Position numbers and translations under genes: made by a program. 46,186 nucleotides of DNA from Alphaproteobacteria bacterium (lineage in GTDB: Bacteria; Pseudomonadota; Alphaproteobacteria; UBA9219): positions 1-46,186 of the forward strand of contig WREW01000008.1 in assembly GCA_009779135.1 (NCBI GenBank). Reading direction: 5' to 3'. Shown in pieces: positions 1 through 8,300 of this stretch (position 1 is the stretch's first letter; each line of letters begins with the position of its first letter). Below the pieces are notes generated by a model, which was not told the origin of the DNA, did not search any database, and saw nothing but the letters and a program-made list of their open reading frames with translations.

Positions 1-594
1 GGCCACGACACAGCCGACCTCGCAGATCATGTCGTAAAGTTTTTTGTTTTCCTCGGGATATACAACATCAAGCCCGCCGGCAACCACGGCCACCGTTCCG
101 CTTTGAAGCGCGGCGTTGTGGGCCGCAGCGTCAATACCCCGCGCAAGGCCCGAGGTGATAACAAAACCTTCCAATCCCAAATCACGCGCAAGCTTTTCGG
201 CCATCTTGCGGCCATTGATCGAAGCATTGCGCGCGCCGACTATGGCGATCTGATCGCGGCGCATCAGCACGCTATGGCCGATCATGCTTAAAACAGGTGG
301 CGCGTCATCTATGGCCGCAAGCGCCGCCGGATAGTCATCATCACCTAGGCAAAGAAGGCGGCCTTTAAGTTTTGCCAGCGCGTTAAGTTCATCCTCGGCA
401 GCGGCGGCAGAGGCAACGGCAAAAGGCGCTTTACGGCCACCGCGCTGCGCAAGCTCCGGTACTCTTTCAAGCGCGACACTTGCCGACCCGAAACGCGCAA
501 GAAGCTGGCGGAAAGTAACCGGCCCAATATGTGCTGTGCGGGCAAGGCGCAGGGCCGCCAGCCTCTCTTGGTCTTTCGCATTTTGGGATTTCAT
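1..594 (-). CDS. dprA: DprA, DNA-processing protein (partial, 3' end cut by window edge)
   Basis: DprA loads RecA onto incoming single-stranded DNA during natural transformation, in the cytoplasm. The 198 visible residues have the N-terminal helical part followed by the Rossmann-type nucleotide-binding core. IVGARNASINGR lies at about 118-129, SGLARGIDAAAH at about 148-159, and the GGLDVVYPEENKKLY segment that follows in this family is complete. The reading frame is open to base 1, so the C-terminus is missing from the window. The ATG overlaps the plsY stop by four bases (ATGA), which indicates translational coupling in a pyrB-plsY-dprA unit. The call is firm because several conserved blocks occur in the right order. 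Confidence 0.93.
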   Translation of the reverse strand, partial: MKSQNAKDQERLAALRLARTAHIGPVTFRQLLARFGSASVALERVPELAQRGGRKAPFAVASAAAAEDELNALAKLKGRLLCLGDDDYPAALAAIDDAPPVLSMIGHSVLMRRDQIAIVGARNASINGRKMAEKLARDLGLEGFVITSGLARGIDAAAHNAALQSGTVAVVAGGLDVVYPEENKKLYDMICEVGCVVA

Positions 595-1253
595 TCTTTG
601 TCTTCTTTTTTCTTTGTAACGGATTTTTTCTTATGTTCTTTTTTCTTGTTTTTGCCCAGTGCGATCTTGGGTTCGGAGCCTTCCAAAAGGCGGCGGATAT
701 TGTCGGCATGTTTCATAAAAACCAGAACAATGATAAGAAGGCTTAGCGGCAAAAGCTCATTATGCTGGAAAATCGCAATAAAGACGGGCATCGTCCCAAT
801 GGCGATCAAAGCGCTGGCCGAGGAGATTTTTAAAATCAGCGCCGAAGCCAGCCACACCAGCATCGCCATCACGGCCACAGGCGGCGAAAGCGCCAGCATG
901 ACCCCCAGCGCCGTAGCAACGCCTTTTCCGCCGCGAAAGTTGATCCAAAAGGGATACATATGGCCAAACAAGGCCGCAAGCGCCGCGCCGGACGCCAAAA
1001 GCTGGCAATCCATATCATAAAGATAGGCCAAAAAGACAGCCAGCGTGCCTTTCAGCATATCAAGGAGCAAAGTCAAGACCGCCAGATTGCGCCCGCCGCC
1101 GCGCAGCACATTGGTCGCGCCGATATTGCCTGAGCCGATTTTGCGGATATCGCCATGCCCCGTCAGGCGCATCAGAATAAGGCCGAACGGGATGCTGCCA
1201 AGGATATAGGCGCAAGCCAGAACAAACGTAAAAGAAGCGGCTGAAATGCTCAT
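591..1253 (-). CDS. plsY: PlsY, acyl-phosphate:glycerol-3-phosphate acyltransferase
   Basis: PlsY transfers the acyl group of acyl-phosphate to glycerol-3-phosphate, the first step of phospholipid synthesis, in the inner membrane. The 220-residue product has the family blocks near the N-terminus (GSIPFGLILMRLTG, then GSGNIGATNVLRGGGR) and later HMYPFWINFRGGKGVAT, set among several hydrophobic segments. AAGGAACC precedes the ATG. Unlike typical ~200-residue members, it ends in a strongly basic tail of about 30 residues rich in Lys. It sits 12 bases after pyrB and overlaps dprA by four bases. Many alphaproteobacteria have pyrC between pyrB and plsY; none is present here. Confidence 0.95.
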   Translation of the reverse strand: MSISAASFTFVLACAYILGSIPFGLILMRLTGHGDIRKIGSGNIGATNVLRGGGRNLAVLTLLLDMLKGTLAVFLAYLYDMDCQLLASGAALAALFGHMYPFWINFRGGKGVATALGVMLALSPPVAVMAMLVWLASALILKISSASALIAIGTMPVFIAIFQHNELLPLSLLIIVLVFMKHADNIRRLLEGSEPKIALGKNKKKEHKKKSVTKKKEDKE

Positions 1254-1265
1254 GAGGTTCCTTCT

Positions 1266-2195
1266 TCAGTTGTTGATGAAAAGATCAAGGCAGGCCATAC
1301 GCACGGCAACGCCCATCTCCATCTGTTCAAAGATAACGCTATATTGAGGATCATCGGCTAAAGCGCTTGTGATTTCAACGCCTCTGTTCATGGGAGCAGG
1401 ATGCATCACGATAACGTCCTTTTTCGCGCGCCGCAAGCGATCATGGTTCAGGCCGTAGCTTTCATTATACATGGCAGGATCAAGATGCGTTTCACCCTGC
1501 TCAAGCCTTTCATTCTGAACGCGCAGCATCATCACGACATCGGCCTTGTCAATCGCTTCATCAATGGTAGAGCAGGGGATAATGCCCAGATCCTTGTTGG
1601 TTTCCTCGGGGAAAGTGAAGCCCTCCGGCGCGAAAAAACGCACCTGCGAGCCGAAAAGCTTCCAAAGCAGCGCGTTGGAGCGCGCCACGCGGCTGTGCTT
1701 GATGTCCCCGCAAATGGCGATCGTTAGGCCTTCGAGCGTGCCTTTATGCCTTTGAACCGTAAGCGCGTCCAAAAGCGCCTGCGTGGGGTGTGCGCCCGCG
1801 CCGTCACCGGCATTGATGACAGCGCCTTGAAAATAGCGCGTGGCTTCTTCCACCATACCGGCCTGCGGATGGCGGATGACACAGGCATCCGCATGCGTGG
1901 AGTTAATCATGCTGAGGGTGTCGCCGAAAGTTTCGCCCTTGTTCATCGAGCTGACGGCTGTGTTGAAATTAATCACGTCTGCGGAAAGTCTTTTGGCCGC
2001 GATCTCGAAAGAGGTGCGGGTGCGGGTCGAGTTTTCAAAAAACATGTTTACGACTATTTTGCCCGCCAGACGGTCTGTTTTTTTCTGCGGCGAGCGGTTG
2101 GTCTGCGCATAATGCGCCGCGCGTTCAAGGATCGCTTCAATATCCTGCCGCGAAAGCTGCTTGATGCCTAAAAGATGATGATGGGGAAAACTCAT
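1266..2195 (-). CDS. pyrB: Aspartate carbamoyltransferase catalytic subunit
   Basis: This enzyme condenses carbamoyl phosphate with aspartate in de novo pyrimidine synthesis. The 309-residue product carries the carbamoyl-phosphate loop STRTRTS at about 56-62, HPTQALLD in the middle and HPAPMNRGVE near the C-terminus, and has the usual family length. The frame is open up to 2276, but the start at 2195 gives the family's normal N-terminus (MSFPHHHLLG), has a purine-rich AAGAAGAG upstream, and leaves a 51-base gap to divergent mrp. No pyrI or pyrC is adjacent. It is followed closely by plsY. Confidence 0.95.
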   Translation of the reverse strand: MSFPHHHLLGIKQLSRQDIEAILERAAHYAQTNRSPQKKTDRLAGKIVVNMFFENSTRTRTSFEIAAKRLSADVINFNTAVSSMNKGETFGDTLSMINSTHADACVIRHPQAGMVEEATRYFQGAVINAGDGAGAHPTQALLDALTVQRHKGTLEGLTIAICGDIKHSRVARSNALLWKLFGSQVRFFAPEGFTFPEETNKDLGIIPCSTIDEAIDKADVVMMLRVQNERLEQGETHLDPAMYNESYGLNHDRLRRAKKDVIVMHPAPMNRGVEITSALADDPQYSVIFEQMEMGVAVRMACLDLFINN

Positions 2196-2246
2196 GAAGA
2201 TCTCTTCTTGCCTGCACGCCCAAGCTTTGATAAGGATTTTGCCGTT

Positions 2247-3272
2247 ATGACAGACCTTAGCATAGCCATAAAGCAAACGCTTGCAACCCTAAAGCTTGAA
2301 GAAAAGCTTGCTCCGGGATCGGTGGATTGCGCCCAGCAGGGGACGAGCTTACGGCTTGTTTTCAACATCCCCTCTTCAAATCCCACGCCTTATGAGGCTT
2401 TGGCCAAACAGGCCGAAACCGCGCTTTTGGCGCTTGAAGGCGTTGAAAAAGTCCAAGTGATGCTCGCCGCGCATAAAGAGTCGCCCAAGATCGGAGCTTC
2501 ATCGACCAAAGCCCTGCCCAGAGGCGTTAAACATGTTCTGGCCGTCACATCCGGCAAGGGCGGGGTGGGCAAGTCCATGGTGGCGGTGAATCTGGCGCTG
2601 GCTTTGTTAAAGCAAAATCTAAGCGTAGGCATTTTAGATGCTGATATTTATGGCCCTTCTTTGCCTTTGATGCTGGGCGCAAGCTATGAGCCGGTGGGCA
2701 ATGAGGAAGGGCGGTTGATTCCCCTGACCGCTCATGGCATGGCCTGCATGTCCATCGGCTATCTTGTGCCGCCGCAAAGCCCCGTGATCTGGCGCGGCCC
2801 TATGGTTCACAGCGCCATGAAGCAGCTTTTGCATGATGTGGAGTGGCCACAGCTTGATGTTCTGGTGGTCGATATGCCGCCAGGCACAGGCGATGCCGCG
2901 CTGTCGCTGGCGCAACTTGTGCCTTTGTCCGGCGCGGCTGTCGTGACAACGCCGCAGGATCTGGCGCTGAGCGATGTGCGCAAAGGTATCGCCATGTACC
3001 AGAAAATGAACGTCCCGATTTTGGGCATGATCGAAAATATGAGCGGCTTTACCTGCCCGCATTGTCAAAATGTAACGCCGCTTTTCGGTCAAGGCGGCGG
3101 GCAGGCGGGGGCGGAAGAGCTGGGGATTCCCTTCCTCGGCGCGATCCCTCTACATATGGCCTTGCGCGAAAGCGCGGATAAGGGTGAGCCGTTGATGGCG
3201 TGCGACCCGCAGAGTGAACAAGCGGTGGTTTTTGTGGAGATGGCACAGAAGCTAAAAGGGCATTTTGCCTAG
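2247..3272 (+). CDS. mrp: Mrp/NBP35-type iron-sulfur cluster carrier ATPase
   Basis: Mrp/ApbC proteins bind and transfer iron-sulfur clusters to apoproteins in an ATP-dependent way. The 341-residue product has an N-terminal MIP18/DUF59-like domain (about 1-80). It is followed by a deviant Walker A GKGGVGKS at 103-110, the DADIYGPSLP segment, VVDMPPGTGD, and the CPHC cysteine pair that holds the bridging cluster at the dimer interface. The start at 2247 is preceded by AAGGA at the right distance. An upstream in-frame ATG at 2175 would run into pyrB and add an unrelated N-terminus, so I reject it. Confidence 0.94.
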   Translation: MTDLSIAIKQTLATLKLEEKLAPGSVDCAQQGTSLRLVFNIPSSNPTPYEALAKQAETALLALEGVEKVQVMLAAHKESPKIGASSTKALPRGVKHVLAVTSGKGGVGKSMVAVNLALALLKQNLSVGILDADIYGPSLPLMLGASYEPVGNEEGRLIPLTAHGMACMSIGYLVPPQSPVIWRGPMVHSAMKQLLHDVEWPQLDVLVVDMPPGTGDAALSLAQLVPLSGAAVVTTPQDLALSDVRKGIAMYQKMNVPILGMIENMSGFTCPHCQNVTPLFGQGGGQAGAEELGIPFLGAIPLHMALRESADKGEPLMACDPQSEQAVVFVEMAQKLKGHFA

Positions 3273-3280
3273 CCCCTAAA

Positions 3281-3382
3281 TGTCATTGCGAGGAAGGCCT
3301 TCAGGCCTGACGCGGCAATCTCGGCGATGTTGCAAGAGATTGCCGCGTCAAGCCAGCTTCGCCGGCTTTCCTCGCAATGACA
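3281..3382. repeat. Dispersed palindromic element A, copy 1
   Basis: This 102-base element is bounded by TGTCATTGCGAGGA and its inverse TCCTCGCAATGACA. Inside are a second inverted pair (GACGCGGCAATCTC with GAGATTGCCGCGTC) and a small AGGCCTTCAGGCCT palindrome, so the whole can fold into a branched hairpin. Copies of the same length and layout lie at 24664-24765 and 42923-43023. This copy lies between the mrp stop and the stop of the small gene on the opposite strand. It could serve as a bidirectional transcription end, but the copy number points to a small non-autonomous mobile repeat. Confidence 0.9.
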
Positions 3383-3389
3383 GGGTTTT

Positions 3390-3548
3390 TTAATGGCAAT
3401 GGATTTCGCCCGCTTTGCGATCCATGTGACAGCATTGCCCGGGCGGAGAATCCTTCCGACACCCACCGCCATGCGCATAGGCAAAAGCCGGAATCAACAC
3501 GGCCATCGTCAGAGCCAGAACAAAGACTTTTAGAAGCGTTTTTCTCAT
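3390..3548 (-). CDS. Small secreted Cys/His-rich protein, YHYH-like
   Basis: This is a 52-residue protein. It begins with a textbook signal peptide (MRKTLLKVFVLALTMAVLIP then AFAYA), with predicted cleavage after about residue 25. The mature part is only about 27 residues and has four His and three Cys, ending in AGEIHCH. The mature part resembles small periplasmic YHYH-type domains (GCH, then TGxYHCH) that look metal-binding. A GGGAG motif lies about ten bases before the ATG. The stop sits eight bases from repeat copy A. The function is unknown; a periplasmic metal-binding role is inference from composition alone. Confidence 0.7.
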   Translation of the reverse strand: MRKTLLKVFVLALTMAVLIPAFAYAHGGGCRKDSPPGQCCHMDRKAGEIHCH

Positions 3549-3619
3549 GGCATGATCTCCCTGATTTAATGGCTACAAACTCAGAGTTTAGGGCCTTTTC
3601 CTCTGTCATCAATCAACAA

Positions 3620-3727
3620 CTATTTTTTCTTTGTGCGTGGGGGTTTGCTCTTAACTAACTTGGAGACGCTAGCTCCTATTTTTTTAGTTGTCTTGGATCG
3701 AGAGGATGTTTTTGGGTCTTTGGTCAT
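3620..3727 (-). CDS. Tiny Lys/Ser-rich protein, third gene of a small cassette
   Basis: This is a 35-residue basic protein (MTKDPKTSSRSKTTKKIGAS, then VSKLVKSKPPRTKKK). I recognise no domain with confidence; the SK-TTKK-x-SK-L pattern recalls small Ser/Lys-rich bacterial proteins of unknown role. The reason to believe it is translated is its initiation region, AGGAGTCAAGTAAATG. That differs by only two bases from AGGAGCCAAATAAATG before the preceding cassette gene. It begins 11 bases after the stop of the 65-residue gene. It could be a nucleic-acid-binding or membrane-active peptide; neither can be shown here. Confidence 0.5.
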   Translation of the reverse strand: MTKDPKTSSRSKTTKKIGASVSKLVKSKPPRTKKK

Positions 3728-3738
3728 TTACTTGACTC

Positions 3739-3936
3739 CTATCTGCGCTTGGATGGAAGTGGGGCGGAGGAACTAATTGGCCCGCTCTGCCTCTGTGAAA
3801 ATCCAGAAGATGATTGAGATTGCGAAGGGGCAGAAGCACTAAGACCTTGCGCACTATTTCCAATGAACGCTTGGTTGCTTGCTCTTGATGGATTAGCACT
3901 ATTTGTACCGGACACGCTCTTTTTTATTTCGACCAT
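3739..3936 (-). CDS. Small Ser-rich low-complexity protein, second gene of cassette
   Basis: This is a 65-residue protein with no recognisable domain. It is rich in Ser, Gln, Asn and Pro and ends in PSKRR, so it is probably disordered. An AGGAG site lies nine bases before the ATG, and the gene starts 14 bases after the stop of the upstream membrane-protein gene. A second tiny gene with an almost identical initiation region follows. The repeated leader suggests the two small genes are translated together with the membrane protein as one unit. No hydrophobic or signal segment is visible. Confidence 0.55.
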   Translation of the reverse strand: MVEIKKSVSGTNSANPSRASNQAFIGNSAQGLSASAPSQSQSSSGFSQRQSGPISSSAPLPSKRR

Positions 3937-3950
3937 TTATTTGGCTCCTG

Positions 3951-4481
3951 TCAAGAGTTGAAATAGAGAGAAATACCAAGACCTTTTATGGCAAAGGCAA
4001 ACATGAGAATTATGCCAAAGATAAAGGAAAAGTACATGATTTTATCCCTTAATCCTAGTGCTGCATCAAGACGCTGACGTTCATGTTTCCGGTCTGGTTC
4101 GGCGGTTTCGGCGATTAAAGCTTCGAGTAACTCAGTATTTTTCTGAAATATGTTAAGACACACAATGATCGTCACCATGAAGGAAATAGCAGACAGCAGC
4201 CAAAACCCAAGCGTTAAAAAATCTTTGTCTATGTCACTCTTGAGAGTAATGAGCGCGCCAATGGCAAGAGCGGCAATGGTCAGGAGTTGTCGGTCTCTTT
4301 CAAAACGGGTGGTTACACTTGCCTCTGCAAGAACAGAATACCACTCAACTTGTTTATCGTAAAAGATTCTATCGTCTTCTTTCTTCTGGTGTTCTTCTTC
4401 ATTTCGCTTGTCTGTTTCAGCTTTAGCCAAATCTTTAAGGACGGCTGTTTCTTCATCTGAAAAGGTGTTTTTTTCTGACAT
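3951..4481 (-). CDS. Uncharacterised membrane protein, first gene of a three-gene cassette
   Basis: This is a 176-residue protein. The first 60 residues are highly charged and probably helical or coiled. Three hydrophobic spans follow at about 66-80, 90-111 and 149-167, with a charged loop between the second and third. I do not recognise the family. It heads a minus-strand set of three (membrane protein, Ser-rich small protein, Lys-rich small protein) that lies between mrp and the aromatic biosynthesis gene, with base use more AT-rich than its neighbours. The layout recalls small accessory cassettes, but no toxin, nuclease or nucleotide-binding motif is visible. Confidence 0.75.
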   Translation of the reverse strand: MSEKNTFSDEETAVLKDLAKAETDKRNEEEHQKKEDDRIFYDKQVEWYSVLAEASVTTRFERDRQLLTIAALAIGALITLKSDIDKDFLTLGFWLLSAISFMVTIIVCLNIFQKNTELLEALIAETAEPDRKHERQRLDAALGLRDKIMYFSFIFGIILMFAFAIKGLGISLYFNS

Positions 4482-4649
4482 TTAAGCACTCGGATGTTAG
4501 GGTACGGAAGTTAATATTCTACCAAAGCTTGTAATTAGAGCAATAGAATCTACGAGAGTCGGTATGAGCGCTCTATTTACTATAAAAACCATTGTCTTTC
4601 CTCAATCTTTCATGCTAACCATCCCCTACGAAACTAAGGATTTTATATC

Positions 4650-6053
4650 ATGACTGGAAAAGCTTGTGATCTTACGGCGACCTCTTATGCTTCCTCTTCG
4701 GCGGATGGGTGGGGGCTGCATTCTTGGCGGCAGAAACGCATTTTGCAGCAGCCGGATTATGCCGATGTGGCGGCGCTTGAGGCGGCGCGGGAGAGGCTGG
4801 CGAAGATGCCTCCTTTGGTGTTTGCGGGGGAGGCGCGGTCGCTGAAAGCGGCGCTGGCGCAAGTTGCCAAGGGCGAGGCTGTTCTTCTTCAATGCGGGGA
4901 TTGCGCGGAGAGTTTTGCCGAGTTTTCGGCGCCTAATATACGCGACTCTTTCCGCATCATTTTACAAATGGCCGTGATTTTGACGTTCGGCGGCACGGTG
5001 CCGGTTGTTAAAGTCGGGCGCATGGCGGGGCAGTTTGCCAAGCCTCGCTCCGAGGATACGGAAACGCGCGATGGCGTGACTTTGCCGAGTTATCGCGGTG
5101 ACATCATCAATGATCTTGCTTTTACGCCCGAGGCGCGGCGGCATGATCCTGATCGCATGCTGCAGGTCTATAACCAATCAGCCGCAACGCTCAATCTTCT
5201 GCGCGCTTTTGCGCAAGGGGGGTATGCGGATCTTAACAAGGTTCACAAATGGAATCTTGATTTCGTGCAGGGCGATTTGCAGGCCGAGCGCTATCTTGAT
5301 CTGGCCAAACGTATCGGTGAGGCGCTTGACTTTATGAAAGCCTGCGGGGTCACGCCTTCAACTACGCCGACTTTGCGCGAGACAGAGTTCTGGACTTCGC
5401 ATGAGGCTCTTTTGCTTCCCTATGAAGAGGCTCTTACCCGCGTTGATAGCACAACGGGGGACTGGTATGATGTTTCGGCGCATATGCTGTGGATAGGCGA
5501 TCGCACGCGCGATCCCGATGGCGCGCATGTTGAGTTTTTGCGCGGCGTTCATAATCCCATCGGGCTTAAATGCGGGCCCTCTTTGCCGGCGGATGTGCTT
5601 TTACGCCTTCTTGACCGGCTTGATCCTTATAATGAGCCCGGGCGCATCACGCTGATTGCGCGCATGGGCGCAGATCACATCACGCAGCATCTTCCTGCCC
5701 TTTTGCGCGCCGTCAAGGAAAGCGGGCGGACGCCGGTGTGGTGTTCGGATCCCATGCATGGCAATACGCACAAAGCGGGCAATTACAAGACTCGTGATTT
5801 CAGCAAAATCCTTGAGGAGGTGCAGCACTTCTTCACCCTGTGTCAGGCCGAAGGGCTTTGGCCGGGCGGCGTGCATCTTGAGATGACAGGCCGGAATGTT
5901 ACGGAATGCACGGGCGGCGCTTTGGATGTAACCGAAAATGATCTGGCCGCATGCTATGAAACACATTGCGACCCACGGCTGAATGCGACGCAGGCGCTCG
6001 AGCTTGCTTTTCTTCTGGCGAAAGAACTCAAAAACGCCAAGCGCCATATTTAG
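4650..6053 (+). CDS. aroG: Class II (plant/microbial type) DAHP synthase
   Basis: This enzyme condenses phosphoenolpyruvate and erythrose-4-phosphate to 3-deoxy-D-arabino-heptulosonate-7-phosphate, opening the shikimate pathway. The 467 residues match the class II family in length and sequence. [11 protein letters not shown] near 85-95 holds the metal-binding Cys. Later come [30 protein letters not shown] and [20 protein letters not shown] precedes the ATG. The 168-base gap to the divergent cassette must hold its promoter; the best guess I see is a weak TTGTCT near 4592. The class is certain; the symbol is used loosely because naming varies. Confidence 0.95.
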   Translation: MTGKACDLTATSYASSSADGWGLHSWRQKRILQQPDYADVAALEAARERLAKMPPLVFAGEARSLKAALAQVAKGEAVLLQCGDCAESFAEFSAPNIRDSFRIILQMAVILTFGGTVPVVKVGRMAGQFAKPRSEDTETRDGVTLPSYRGDIINDLAFTPEARRHDPDRMLQVYNQSAATLNLLRAFAQGGYADLNKVHKWNLDFVQGDLQAERYLDLAKRIGEALDFMKACGVTPSTTPTLRETEFWTSHEALLLPYEEALTRVDSTTGDWYDVSAHMLWIGDRTRDPDGAHVEFLRGVHNPIGLKCGPSLPADVLLRLLDRLDPYNEPGRITLIARMGADHITQHLPALLRAVKESGRTPVWCSDPMHGNTHKAGNYKTRDFSKILEEVQHFFTLCQAEGLWPGGVHLEMTGRNVTECTGGALDVTENDLAACYETHCDPRLNATQALELAFLLAKELKNAKRHI

Positions 6054-6124
6054 CGAAAACGTCTTGGCCTTGGCGTTAAAAAGGGTTATGATGCCCCCGC
6101 AAAACAAAAAGGAGGATCTTTCCG

Positions 6125-6502
6125 ATGCGCTTTCTATCCCCTATCTTTCTTTGTGCTTTTGGTCTTCTTGCCCTGAGCAGTCTGCCTGCCTTGGCGGGGA
6201 CTGTGGAATATACGGATCTCCGTGGCCGGTGGGTTTCAACAAACTGCCCTGATCCCCAGCCGCCTGCGCTTGCGCCGCGCGACTCCGAATCCAAAGCGGA
6301 TGCCATCAACCGCGCCGAAAAGGAAAAGCTTTTGTTTGCCGAGCAGCTGCGCGCCCAAATGGCCTGCCTAAGCCAGGAAGCACAGCGCGATATTGAAGCG
6401 ATCGGCCTTCTCATTACGCAATCGGCACAAGCTCAAATCAATCAGATTCAAGCCAACTGGGCCGCTCTTGCGGCAACCGCCCGCGCGCCGGCTACGGAGT
6501 AG
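6125..6502 (+). CDS. Small exported protein of unknown function
   Basis: This is a 125-residue protein. It starts with a clear signal peptide ending in LPALAG (cleavage after about residue 24). A short region with one Cys and many prolines follows, then a helical, Gln/Ala-rich stretch (about 55-118) that may form a coiled coil. I recognise no family. GGAGG lies about seven bases before the ATG, and a strong hairpin terminator follows the stop, so this is probably a single-gene unit or the last gene after the DAHP synthase, 71 bases upstream. It is likely periplasmic. Confidence 0.75.
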   Translation: MRFLSPIFLCAFGLLALSSLPALAGTVEYTDLRGRWVSTNCPDPQPPALAPRDSESKADAINRAEKEKLLFAEQLRAQMACLSQEAQRDIEAIGLLITQSAQAQINQIQANWAALAATARAPATE

Positions 6503-6522
6503 GTTTTTGATCCTACTTTTCA

Positions 6523-6556
6523 GCCCCGTGCCTGCCTCCAAGGCACGGGGCTTTTA
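6523..6556 (+). terminator. Rho-independent terminator
   Basis: A perfect ten-base stem (GCCCCGTGCC with GGCACGGGGC) and a nine-base loop are followed directly by TTTTATTTA. It lies 20 bases after the stop of the small exported protein and closes that unit before nadE. Confidence 0.9.
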
Positions 6557-6616
6557 TTTATTGAACTCTCTTCTTCTTTTGAATACTCTAAGACTTGTTT
6601 AGGGGGAGAAAAGCTC

Positions 6617-8293
6617 ATGGCCGAAGATTTATCTATTGCCCTTGCGCAACTTAATCCGACTGTTGGCGACATTGTCGGCAATGTGGCCAAGCTTATGGCC
6701 GCATGGCGTCAGGCGCAAAGCCGTGGCGTCAAGCTGCTGATTACGCCCGAGCTTTATCTTGTCGGCGCGGAGCCGGATGATTTTATTCTTAAACCGCGCC
6801 TTCAAAAAGTCATCCGCGACTCGGTCGAGGCCGTGGCGCGCGATACGGTCTCGGGGCCTTCTATCTTGCTTGGGACGCCTTGGCTTGAAGACGGGAATCT
6901 TTACAATGCCGCCCTTCTTCTTGATGGCGGCAATATTATAAGCTGCACTTATGAACATGACCTTCCCAATTACGGCCCCTTTGACAAAAAGCGGCTGTTC
7001 GCTCAGGGGCCTATAGGAAAAGCCGTGTCATGGCAGGATACGCGCCTTGGCATCATGCTGTGCGAAGATATGTGGACGCCCGAAACAGCCATCGAGCTTA
7101 AAAAGCAAGGCGCTGATCTTTTGATCGTGATGAATGCCAGCCCCTATCAGGTCGGCAAGCAGCACAGGCGCTATGATTTTGCGCGCGAGCGTATCCGCGA
7201 AACAGGCCTTTCCCTTGTCTATGTCAACCAGATCGGCGGGCAGGATGAACTTTTGTACGAAGGCGGCTCGTTCGTGATGACTCCCAATGGCGAGGTCAAG
7301 GTGCAAGCGCGCGCTTGGTACGAAGATGTTGTTTATGTCGATTTCAAAAGGCAGGAGCAAAAGCTTGTGCCGGAGGACAGCCCTCTGGCCCATATTCCGG
7401 AAGGGGATGCGTCTATCTATCAGGCCATCATGCTCGGCATTCGTGATTATGTGCGGAAAAACGGATTTTCAAGCGTGCTGGTAGGTCTTTCCGGCGGGCT
7501 TGACAGCGCTTTGTGCGCGGCGCTGGCTGTTGATGCTCTGGGCGCGGCCAATGTGCGCTCTGTGATGATGCCTTCGCCTTTTACTTCGCCGCAGTCTTTG
7601 GAAGATGCGACGGAGGTGGCAAAAAATCTTGGCTGCCGCCTTGATGTCATCCGCATTGATGAGGCCATGTCTGTTTTCGACAAGCTGCTGGCTGAGCAAT
7701 TTATAGGCTGCGCGCCGGACATCACCGAAGAAAATATTCAAGCGCGAATCCGTACCCTTCTTTTGATGGCGCTGTCCAACAAAAGCGGCGCGATGGTTTT
7801 AGCCGCAAGCAACAAGTCTGAGCTTTCTGTCGGCTATACCACGCTTTATGGCGATGCCTGCGGCGGCTATGCGCCGCTCAAAGACGTGTATAAAACCGGC
7901 CTTTACCGTCTGGCGCTCTGGCGCAATGAAAACAAGCCGGACATGGCTTTGGGGCCTGAGCGTGCGGTTATCCCGCCAAGCATCATCGGCAAACCTCCCA
8001 GCGCCGAGCTGCGGGCCGACCAGCGCGATGAAGAAGATTTGATGCCCTATGAAACGCTCGACGGCATTTTAAATTATTTGATCGAGGATGATCTCGGCGT
8101 CGCTGAAACCACCATGATGGGATATGATCCTGTGGATATCCGCAAAGTCTATACCATGCTGGATCGCGCCGAATATAAACGCCGTCAGGGGCCTCCCGGG
8201 CCTAAAATCTCGCGCCGGCACATCACCAAAGACCGGCGTTATCCCATGACCAATCGCTACAGCGATAAATGGAATAAGCAGCCTTCAGACTAG
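6617..8293 (+). CDS. nadE: Glutamine-dependent NAD+ synthetase
   Basis: NadE amidates nicotinate adenine dinucleotide, the last step of NAD synthesis. The 558 residues comprise an N-terminal nitrilase-type glutaminase domain (about 1-260) and a C-terminal synthetase domain with the ATP loop VGLSGGLDSAL near 290. The glutaminase Glu (ITPELY, residue 45) and Cys (GIMLCEDMW, residue 149) are present. The lysine that normally precedes LPNY (as in KxxLPNYxVFDE) is Glu113 here (YEHDLPNYGPFDKKR), and the usual FDE reads FDK. Glutaminase activity may therefore be altered or lost. GGGGGAG precedes the ATG. purC follows after seven bases. Confidence 0.94.
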   Translation: MAEDLSIALAQLNPTVGDIVGNVAKLMAAWRQAQSRGVKLLITPELYLVGAEPDDFILKPRLQKVIRDSVEAVARDTVSGPSILLGTPWLEDGNLYNAALLLDGGNIISCTYEHDLPNYGPFDKKRLFAQGPIGKAVSWQDTRLGIMLCEDMWTPETAIELKKQGADLLIVMNASPYQVGKQHRRYDFARERIRETGLSLVYVNQIGGQDELLYEGGSFVMTPNGEVKVQARAWYEDVVYVDFKRQEQKLVPEDSPLAHIPEGDASIYQAIMLGIRDYVRKNGFSSVLVGLSGGLDSALCAALAVDALGAANVRSVMMPSPFTSPQSLEDATEVAKNLGCRLDVIRIDEAMSVFDKLLAEQFIGCAPDITEENIQARIRTLLLMALSNKSGAMVLAASNKSELSVGYTTLYGDACGGYAPLKDVYKTGLYRLALWRNENKPDMALGPERAVIPPSIIGKPPSAELRADQRDEEDLMPYETLDGILNYLIEDDLGVAETTMMGYDPVDIRKVYTMLDRAEYKRRQGPPGPKISRRHITKDRRYPMTNRYSDKWNKQPSD

Positions 8294-8300
8294 GATTTTT

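Noticed and set aside
2175-2246. N-terminal extension of Mrp from an upstream ATG
   Set aside because: It overlaps pyrB's coding start and adds residues unlike the family; the ATG at 2247 has a good ribosome-binding site.
3301-3612. A 103-residue minus-strand open frame over palindrome A
   Set aside because: It reads through the repeat and in a different frame from the signal-peptide-bearing small gene, which is much better supported.
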